A stretch of 23,387 nt of DNA from Candidatus Saccharibacteria bacterium UBA1788 (GTDB taxonomy: Bacteria; Patescibacteriota; Saccharimonadia; Saccharimonadales; Saccharimonadaceae), in NCBI GenBank assembly GCA_002315165.1, contig DCGC01000002.1, positions 46,290-69,676 on the forward strand, given 5' to 3'. Both the position numbers and the translations under genes were made by a program. Positions 14,289 through 20,608 of the stretch are shown here, in pieces. The notes below the pieces were generated by a model. The model made no database searches and was not told the origin of the DNA. It saw only the letters and a list, made by a program, of their open reading frames with translations. Each line of letters opens with the position of its first letter. The first letter of the stretch is position 1.

Positions 14289-17131
14289 GCTGCGTAACTC
14301 CTGTTTCTGATATCGTTATAGATAATTGGATTAAGAAGGGCGATATAGGTTCGACCTTCGGAATCGAAATCGTAAATTGTTCTTCCGTCATCTTCGGACC
14401 CGAAAGCGTAAAGTTCAGACGGTTCGTAGTCGGCAAGGAAGGTGTAGTATTCGGCGAGGGCGAGGACGGTTTCAGCATCATCTTTAGTAATACCAGCAAT
14501 GCGGGAGAGGTAGCCAGCGTCAGAATTGTCTAGTGGGTGGTCTTTAAGAAATTCTTCTTTTGCGACTGTGACTGGGTTGGTTTCGATAGCGCCCATTTGT
14601 TCAAGGATGCGACTATCTTCGATGTAGCGTTGGTAGTATTTCCCTGTTGTGTTCCACCAGCTATCCTCTTCTGTGTCGCTAACGCATTTTTTGCCGGTGG
14701 CCCAGTCGAGATTTGCGACTGTCTGTTCTGATTCGATAAGATCTATAACGTCACCTACTAGTGGAATAGCGCCAACAATGGAACTGGCGGTTGAGTTGTC
14801 GATTGAAGTTGGGTTCATTGAGCCTAAAATATTAGCGTCAACAACACCAAATGGAGAGCTACGTTCTGTGCAATAATTAATATAGCTATAAAGACTGTCG
14901 GAGGTTTCAAGTTTTTTTACTTTTTCGTTTTCTGTGCCTGCATCTGAGATATTGTTTTGTAAGACTGCTGCATATTTAGGGTCATCAGGCGTAACATCGA
15001 TGGTTGAGGTGTCGGATGTTGTGATAGGGTTACAATAGATGTCGCCAACAGCGCCAATACTTTCAAGGATGTCGCATTTACCGAAGGTGGTTTGGTAGCT
15101 TGTGTTTTTACCATCAGCGTAAGTTGCTGGCATAAGGGTAGCTAAGGATGAGCTGGCGAGGTTGGAAAAACTACTGACGACTGATGATGAGCTGCTACCT
15201 GAGGTGAGAGCTAGAGAATAGAAAGAAGAGAAGATGCTACCAAGAAAGGTATTTTTATTGGTAATGTCGAATGGACTGTAATTTTTACGATCAATTTCAG
15301 CTTCGAGAGCAAGAACTTCTTGGGTGGCTTTATTATAGGCGAGGGCTTGCTTTTCAGATGATGGGCTACCGCCGGAGCCTTCGCGATGGAGTTTTGAGTT
15401 GGCAGCTTCGGCGCCTTTTGCCATCATCTCTCCGGCTGGGATACCGGTGAGGGTGCTTGGGTCTGAGAAAAGGGCTTGGGCAATAGTTGGAACGAGCCAA
15501 GCGACAGCAAGACCAATAGCGATACCGGCACCGACTTGAATAAGCGATTCGACAATAGTGCTAATACCAAAAGACATAACAGTCGAAACGATTGAGACGA
15601 CTGCAGCGCCAGCTTGGACGACACCACAAGACACGAACGAGGCGGTGGTTGTCGTAAAAGCAACGTTAATACGTTCGAGAGAGTAATCTAGGAGAGAGGT
15701 TTGGTTAACAGAACCACTACCTAGAACTAGCTTTATGCCTTCGGCTTCGATTGGAGCCCCAGATTGTTTAATGGTTGCTGCTTCAACTGTTGAGCCGTCG
15801 GTATAAGAAGAAATGGAAGCGTTAGCGGAGGAAAAATCAGTGGTTTCGGTTTCGGAAGGTTCGGTCATGAAATTAAGAAATTCGTTAATAGCGGATTCGT
15901 CGCCTTCGCCAGCCATAGCTTTAGAAGTGTTTTCGATATTGGTTTGGTAGTAGGTGATAGCTTGGTAGATTTCGTTGGCAGCTACGGCGACAGATATAGC
16001 GGCGCCGATTTTCATAAGGGCACAAGCGCCGTTAGCGACAGCGGAAGCTGTGGAAAGTTTATTTACATAAGCTTCGGCTTTTGCCTTAGCTTTTGCTTTT
16101 GCTTTGACTTCGGCATCTGCGTTTGGGTCGACATCTACGTCAACTTCGGTTTTTGTGGAGGCGTCGTCAGAAACGTTTTGTTTTTTGCCGTTTTCGTCAT
16201 ATTTTTCATTACCGTCTTCATCTAAGTCAGAACGACGAGTGCCGACGTCGGTTTCGCCATCTTCGCCAAATTGGCCAGCAACCTTTTTCTTATATTCGGC
16301 ATCATCAGTATCGGTGTCGCCGGTTTTTTTAAAGTCGTCAAAAACATTACGGGAGAGGCCGAGTTTTTTATAGAATTTATCGGCAATATCATCAAAGAAA
16401 CAGCCAACACGACCACGCTTTGCTTTATAGTAGGCTTCGCGGAATTCGACATCGGTTGCGTAACGACCGGCAAAATCATCAGCGGTGATGACATAAGATT
16501 TACCGGTTGAATCGGTGAATTGGAGGGCGCGGCTTTTTCCGGAAAGAAGGTCGCCGGACTCGAAATCGCCAGTATCGGCGTTAATATGTCCGACTTCGAT
16601 GCCGTTCTTTTCGAGGCGGGATTTCATATAAGGAGTGAAGGTGGTGTATTTTTTTGTGCCAGTGAAGGCGTTATATTTGATTTGTTCACCGCCGTCGAGC
16701 ATGTAGCTAAATAGACGATTAGAACGAAGGACGAAAGAAGGATATTGGGTGTCGGTAGCTTCGGTGAAGAGGTTTTGGAGGTGGGAGCCGAGTAAGGAAG
16801 TTGAGCCAAAAAGTAGAGCTCCTCCACCAAAGAAAGTTGCGATAATAACGGTTAGTGCTCCGCCTTTTTTAAAGAAACCTTTCCCTTTTGCTTTGCCGTT
16901 GCTACGGCTACGTCCAGAACCGGTATAGAGAGAATCTGATTCTGATTCGGCGTTAAAGACGTCTTCGGTGGATTTGTTGGTGTTTTCTGATTTTGAGGCA
17001 GGATTATTAGAAGCGAAAAATTCGGCAGCAGAAAGATCTTTCGAGGCTGAAGCTCGATTAGCTAGCTTGTTTGACTTACCCCCACCACTTTTCGAGAGAA
17101 AAGAGGGCTTTATGTCGCTCCATTTGACCAT
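14282..17131 (-). CDS. Large membrane protein of the T4SS cluster, family not recognised
   Basis: A 949-residue protein. Residues 1-88 are a Ser/Asn/Lys-rich cytoplasmic tail; 90-115 a Gly-rich membrane helix; about 116-360 a polar region with an Asp-rich, low-complexity stretch (270-345) and a (KA)5 run (343-352); 362-393 a second helix; 497-525 and 528-556 two closely spaced helices forming a hydrophobic core; 633-670 a Ser-rich semi-hydrophobic stretch; about 675-949 a soluble C-terminal domain with Cys689, Cys700, Cys754, Cys816 and a terminal Cys949, possibly disulfide-bonded if outside. I do not recognise a family. Its place between VirB4 and the hydrolase suggests a channel or scaffold subunit. 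The upstream VirB4 stop lies inside the -10 box of its apparent promoter, and no Shine-Dalgarno is present. Confidence 0.8.
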   Translation of the reverse strand: MVKWSDIKPSFLSKSGGGKSNKLANRASASKDLSAAEFFASNNPASKSENTNKSTEDVFNAESESDSLYTGSGRSRSNGKAKGKGFFKKGGALTVIIATFFGGGALLFGSTSLLGSHLQNLFTEATDTQYPSFVLRSNRLFSYMLDGGEQIKYNAFTGTKKYTTFTPYMKSRLEKNGIEVGHINADTGDFESGDLLSGKSRALQFTDSTGKSYVITADDFAGRYATDVEFREAYYKAKRGRVGCFFDDIADKFYKKLGLSRNVFDDFKKTGDTDTDDAEYKKKVAGQFGEDGETDVGTRRSDLDEDGNEKYDENGKKQNVSDDASTKTEVDVDVDPNADAEVKAKAKAKAKAEAYVNKLSTASAVANGACALMKIGAAISVAVAANEIYQAITYYQTNIENTSKAMAGEGDESAINEFLNFMTEPSETETTDFSSANASISSYTDGSTVEAATIKQSGAPIEAEGIKLVLGSGSVNQTSLLDYSLERINVAFTTTTASFVSCGVVQAGAAVVSIVSTVMSFGISTIVESLIQVGAGIAIGLAVAWLVPTIAQALFSDPSTLTGIPAGEMMAKGAEAANSKLHREGSGGSPSSEKQALAYNKATQEVLALEAEIDRKNYSPFDITNKNTFLGSIFSSFYSLALTSGSSSSSVVSSFSNLASSSLATLMPATYADGKNTSYQTTFGKCDILESIGAVGDIYCNPITTSDTSTIDVTPDDPKYAAVLQNNISDAGTENEKVKKLETSDSLYSYINYCTERSSPFGVVDANILGSMNPTSIDNSTASSIVGAIPLVGDVIDLIESEQTVANLDWATGKKCVSDTEEDSWWNTTGKYYQRYIEDSRILEQMGAIETNPVTVAKEEFLKDHPLDNSDAGYLSRIAGITKDDAETVLALAEYYTFLADYEPSELYAFGSEDDGRTIYDFDSEGRTYIALLNPIIYNDIRNRSYAAC
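16076..16105 (-). repeat. In-frame hexanucleotide repeat encoding (Lys-Ala)5
   Basis: Five 6-nt units (AAAGC-type with small variations) encode alternating Lys-Ala at residues 343-352 of the 949-residue membrane protein, just after its Asp-rich region. Copy number could vary by slippage without shifting the frame. Confidence 0.7.
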
Positions 17132-17141
17132 ATATAATTAT

Positions 17142-17147
17142 ATTATA
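17142..17147 (-). promoter_or_regulatory. -10 box for the 949-residue protein gene, overlapping the VirB4 stop
   Basis: TATAAT (17147-17142 on the minus strand) lies 10 nt before the ATG at 17131 and contains the VirB4 TAA stop (17145-17143). There is no extended TG at the right offset and no clear -35, so it is weaker evidence than for yidC or rnpA. No Shine-Dalgarno is present. Confidence 0.4.
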
Positions 17148-18963
17148 CACGTTTTGTTGGGTTTGTGGTAATTAATTCGTCTTCTGTTGGTGAGGCGATG
17201 ATTTGGAGATGGACGTGATTTGCGCCTGCGAAGAAGAGGCCGTGACCGACTGGGAAGCTGGCGAGGCGTTTTTTCTCTTCGTCGGTTAATTTAAAGACAT
17301 CAGAAAGAACGTCAACGGCTGAGGCGGATTGCTTTAGAAGAAGTTGCATGGAAGAGTTAGCAACGATGGCGCGCCCCATTTTGCTGGACATGAAATCTTC
17401 AACGTCTTGGGTGATGGTGGTAAGGCCGAGATAATATTTACGGGCGCGTTTTGCGAGCGAGAAGAGGAAGTTGGCGGAGTCATCATATTTCATAAGTTGC
17501 CAAGCTTCATCGACGATGAGGATGCGTTTCTTTTGGTTGGCGCGGACGATGTTCCAAATATGTGAGAGGACGATATACATTGCGACTGGACGGAGTTCGT
17601 CTTCGAGGTCGCGAATATTAAAAACTACCATTTGGTTATTAATGTCGACGTTGGATTGTTGGGAGAAAATACCAGCAAAAGTGCCAGTAGTGTATTTACG
17701 GAGGCGTTGAGCAAGAGAAGGACCAGTGCCGCCCATGTGGGCGAGGGTATCGTAAAGGTTGATGATGGTTGGAGGGGTTGATTGATGGGTGAGTGGATCG
17801 GAAGTGATGCCGGCGCGAGCGTAAGTATCAATTAGGGCTTGGTCTAAATCGGCCTCTTCGTTAGCGGTTAGGGCCGGGACGACTTGGCCATTAGCGGCGA
17901 TTTGGTTGCCACCGAGCATGAGGCGAAGGAGGCCGTGAAGCGTGACGAGGTTAGCGCGAAGAGCGTCGTTAGCATCTTCGCTGTCAACGATTTTTGGAAG
18001 GTCAAAAGGATTAATGCGAACGTCGGAATTGAGACTAAGGCGAATATAAGAGCCACCAACTGCATCGCAGAGTTTTTGGTATTCGTTTTCTGGATCGATA
18101 ATGAGAATTTCGCTACCAACCATCATAGAGCGGAGAGCTTCGAGTTTTACGGCGTAGGATTTACCAGCACCGGATTTAGCAAAAACAGTCATGTTAGCGT
18201 TTTCGAGCGAGAAACGGTCAAAAATAACGAGGCCGTTATTGTGCATGTTGACGCCGTAAAGAATGCCTTTTTCTTGGGTGAGGTCGGCAGAGGTGAATGG
18301 GAAGCTCGTAGAGATAGCGCCAGTTGACATGTTGCGGCGAATCATGAGTTGGTCGGTGCATTGTGGCATAACGCTGTTCATTCCCTGTTCTTGTTGGGAG
18401 CTGGCGACTTTTGAGAAAACCATTTGTTGACCGAAGAGGATTTCGACTTTTTGTTGGACAAAATTAAGCTCGTCGAGTGAGTCGGCCCAGAGGGTTACAT
18501 AAAGACCAAAACGGAAGAACTTTTCTTGGCCGACTTGGAGTTTATCGCGAAGTTCTTCGGCGTCGGTGATGGCCGCTTCGAGTTCAGGGTCACGGACTTT
18601 ACCTTTTTCGGCACCGAGGTCGATTGAGGCTTCGAGCTGGGTGACTTTTTTCTTGAGGTTTTTCATAACAACGGCGGTTTCGACAGGATAAACATACATG
18701 GAAATATCTAAAACTTCATCCATATTAATGAGCGGCGAGAGCCAACCAGTAAGTAGAGAGTGAGGGTAACCATAGATATATAATGTGCGACCATATTTAT
18801 TGCCAAGACGGAAATAAGCAGAGTGGATTTCGATAGAAGAAGGAGAAATAAGATCACGAAGAGTAGTGATGCCCTGTTCGAATGCACGTTGGATTTCGGC
18901 GTCTTCCATAGCTTGAGCTTGGGCGGCGATTTCGGCGGCGGACAGCTGATTGTTTTTAGGCAT
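17143..18963 (-). CDS. VirB4-type T4SS ATPase (C-terminal module of a split VirB4)
   Basis: A 606-residue protein. VirB4 ATPases power substrate transfer or pilus assembly in type IV secretion. Residues about 35-200 correspond to the later part of the VirB4 N-terminal domain (FRLGNKYGRTLYIYGYP, then a coiled-coil-like Lys/Glu stretch near 100-145). The RecA-like motor has Walker A AKSGAGKS (262-269), the DPENEY motif (290-295), Walker B RILIVDEAW (480-488) and TTITQDV (515-521), a conserved motor motif. Full VirB4 is about 800 residues; the missing N-terminal part is the adjacent 242-residue protein. The ATG overlaps that gene by 8 nt with AAAGGAG ahead. It ends at TAA inside the next gene's -10 box. 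Confidence 0.94.
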   Translation of the reverse strand: MPKNNQLSAAEIAAQAQAMEDAEIQRAFEQGITTLRDLISPSSIEIHSAYFRLGNKYGRTLYIYGYPHSLLTGWLSPLINMDEVLDISMYVYPVETAVVMKNLKKKVTQLEASIDLGAEKGKVRDPELEAAITDAEELRDKLQVGQEKFFRFGLYVTLWADSLDELNFVQQKVEILFGQQMVFSKVASSQQEQGMNSVMPQCTDQLMIRRNMSTGAISTSFPFTSADLTQEKGILYGVNMHNNGLVIFDRFSLENANMTVFAKSGAGKSYAVKLEALRSMMVGSEILIIDPENEYQKLCDAVGGSYIRLSLNSDVRINPFDLPKIVDSEDANDALRANLVTLHGLLRLMLGGNQIAANGQVVPALTANEEADLDQALIDTYARAGITSDPLTHQSTPPTIINLYDTLAHMGGTGPSLAQRLRKYTTGTFAGIFSQQSNVDINNQMVVFNIRDLEDELRPVAMYIVLSHIWNIVRANQKKRILIVDEAWQLMKYDDSANFLFSLAKRARKYYLGLTTITQDVEDFMSSKMGRAIVANSSMQLLLKQSASAVDVLSDVFKLTDEEKKRLASFPVGHGLFFAGANHVHLQIIASPTEDELITTNPTKRV

Positions 18964-19684
18964 GGTTTTCTCCTTTTTTCACGTAAGTTGTGGCTAGTTT
19001 TGAAAAATCGACAAGCGGTTCACGAACGGCAGTGTCAGGGTTGTTAAAATTATAATAGAGCTCAGCGAGTTCTTTAGTGTTTAGTCGGACCGCACTAACT
19101 CCGACATTGTTGAGGCCAGAAATAACAGTAGAAACACGGTTGTTCATTTCGGAAATGGCTTTTTCGTAGGTTAGGCGATCGATTTTGGTAACTACTGGGG
19201 CTTTTTGTTTTGTGCTGAAAGAGAGGAAGAAATTTTTAGTTTGTTCGACGATTTTTTCAGCATCAGGTGAGGAATAATAAGGAATAACGATAAAGAAGGA
19301 TTTATCCATAATGTTGGCTTCTTGGGAAAGCTGGTCGATAAAGTTAATATAGTCATCCATTAGAACGCCAAGGAGCATGTTGTCGTTATTGCGGCGAATA
19401 TTGATGAGTTGGTCGATATAAGGACCGATATCGACACGTTGGGAACGGATAAGAAATTGAGTTGTGAAGCTGAGGGAGTTGAGAAAATCTTGATAGGCAA
19501 ACTCGACAGCTTCGCGTTCTTCGCTGGACATGAGGTCGAAGTTGATGGATTGACAAGCGACAACGGCGCGGAAAGAGCCATCTTTCATAATGACGAGACC
19601 GTCGCGGATTTCGGAAATTTGGAGGGTGGCTTGGGTAGAAATCGGGACTTCTGGATTTGTGGATTGTTGTGGGTTGTTTTGCAT
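18956..19684 (-). CDS. TraC/VirB4 N-terminal-like protein (separate N-terminal module of VirB4)
   Basis: A 242-residue protein with no signal peptide or membrane helix. Its start, with a Pro/Gln/Thr-rich lead then ISEIRDGLVIMKDGSFRAVVACQSINFDLMS, matches the first strand-helix segment of VirB4/TraC-type proteins, which normally continues into the ATPase in one chain. Later segments (LNSLSFTTQFLIRSQRVD, FFIVIPYYSS, LNNVGVSAVRLNTKELAELYYNFNNP) follow the same family pattern. The reading frame ends in a real stop (HA-TAA) overlapping the ATPase ATG by 8 nt, with good Shine-Dalgarno sequences on both genes, so this is a true gene split rather than a sequencing frameshift. It presumably docks onto the ATPase at the membrane. 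Confidence 0.85.
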   Translation of the reverse strand: MQNNPQQSTNPEVPISTQATLQISEIRDGLVIMKDGSFRAVVACQSINFDLMSSEEREAVEFAYQDFLNSLSFTTQFLIRSQRVDIGPYIDQLINIRRNNDNMLLGVLMDDYINFIDQLSQEANIMDKSFFIVIPYYSSPDAEKIVEQTKNFFLSFSTKQKAPVVTKIDRLTYEKAISEMNNRVSTVISGLNNVGVSAVRLNTKELAELYYNFNNPDTAVREPLVDFSKLATTYVKKGENHA

Positions 19685-19693
19685 CTGATCTCC

Positions 19694-20536
19694 TTAGTGT
19701 AATGATATAAAAGTTTCGTTAGTTTCGTCGATTCGCGAACCGTTGATGCGTTGAGCTTGTTTAGCTATGGTTTCGACGGAAAGTTCGGAATCGTTGGCGA
19801 GAGCGACGATTTCTGGTTTTGGTGGTGGAGTTGGGGATTTTGGTTGCTTTGATGGTTGAGGCGTTGGCGCTACTGGTTTAACAGTTGCGACTGAGCCGTC
19901 GAGGCGAGATATTTTAGGGAGCTGTCCGTTACGAGCTTCGTTAGAGAGAGACTCGTGTTCTTTAATAGCGGCTTTCATCTGGTTTACGACTTCGGTGCGG
20001 TGGGCAGTGGATTGGTTAGAGATAATGCGATCGAGAGAAGGAGTTGAATAGCTGTCAAAAATATCAGTGGTAGAGTTAGCCTCTTCGATAAGTTCGGAGC
20101 GAATAGTTGAGGTGTCGCGGATGGAGTTCCCTTCTGAATCGACGATATTAGCGAGGAACGAGAGGCGATGGCTAGCTTCGTCGCCGGAGATATTACGAAC
20201 ACGAGACTCTTCGGCGGTTTTTGGGGCGATGATTTGGATGGTTGATTCGCTTTGACCTGGAACCCAATAGCGATTGTGTGGTTTTAGATAATAAGAAACA
20301 AGAGCAGCGAGGTAGGTTTCCATTGGCTGGTCTTTTTTTAGAGGAAGGGCGAGAGCGCCAAAAAGTAGAATAAGCGGAACTGGGATTAGGACGAGAACGA
20401 TAAAAATGCGGGCGAGAAAATAAGCACCAATACAAAGACCGGCGGTAATAAAAAGATAGATAAGCTGACGAAAAGTAAATGGACCGAGAAGTTTATCGTC
20501 GGCTTCGACGTCCTGAGGGACTTTATACTGACTCAT
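19694..20536 (-). CDS. PrgI-family T4SS membrane protein (VirB3-like)
   Basis: A 280-residue protein. The first ~95 residues match the PrgI family: YKVPQDVEADDKLLGPFTFRQLIYLF, two adjacent membrane helices (about 23-43 and 45-66), then PMETYLAALVSYYLKPHNRYWVPG. PrgI proteins stand where VirB3 does, next to VirB4, and help anchor it. The C-terminal ~180 residues are a hydrophilic extension with a Pro/Lys-rich segment (about 225-250, PTPQPSKQPKSPTPPPKP), longer than the usual PrgI of about 120 residues. It is the first gene after the VirB6-like terminator; its stop is 9 nt before the next ATG. An extended -10 lies 9 nt before its ATG with no Shine-Dalgarno. Confidence 0.88.
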   Translation of the reverse strand: MSQYKVPQDVEADDKLLGPFTFRQLIYLFITAGLCIGAYFLARIFIVLVLIPVPLILLFGALALPLKKDQPMETYLAALVSYYLKPHNRYWVPGQSESTIQIIAPKTAEESRVRNISGDEASHRLSFLANIVDSEGNSIRDTSTIRSELIEEANSTTDIFDSYSTPSLDRIISNQSTAHRTEVVNQMKAAIKEHESLSNEARNGQLPKISRLDGSVATVKPVAPTPQPSKQPKSPTPPPKPEIVALANDSELSVETIAKQAQRINGSRIDETNETFISLH

Positions 20537-20545
20537 ATATTATAT

Positions 20546-20554
20546 ATATTAACA
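20546..20554 (-). promoter_or_regulatory. Promoter of the PrgI-VirB4 operon (extended -10)
   Basis: TGT-TAATAT (20554-20546 on the minus strand) ends 9 nt before the ATG at 20536, giving a predicted leader of about 3 nt. The surroundings (20537-20580) are almost pure A/T, so other alignments are possible. It follows the terminator of the upstream gene, so a promoter is expected here. Confidence 0.45.
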
Positions 20555-20581
20555 TAAAAAGTAATAAAAGATAATACAAGA

Positions 20582-20605
20582 AAAAGCCCCTTGGGAGGGG
20601 CTTTT
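20582..20605 (-). terminator. Rho-independent terminator after the VirB6-like gene
   Basis: A perfect 10-bp inverted repeat (AAAAGCCCCT 20582-20591, AGGGGCTTTT 20596-20605) with loop TGGG lies directly after the stop at 20609; on the minus strand it ends in TTTTTCTT. It separates the VirB6-like gene from the PrgI operon. Confidence 0.92.
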
Positions 20606-20608
20606 AGA

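Noticed and set aside
15944..16714. Several plus-strand open frames opposite the 949-residue protein
   Set aside because: They are antisense shadows of a repetitive, low-complexity coding region, with no start signals or recognisable protein features.
18956..18963. Sequencing frameshift or pseudogene explanation for the two VirB4 pieces
   Set aside because: Both genes have good Shine-Dalgarno sequences, the overlap is short, and all motor motifs are intact, so a real split is more likely.
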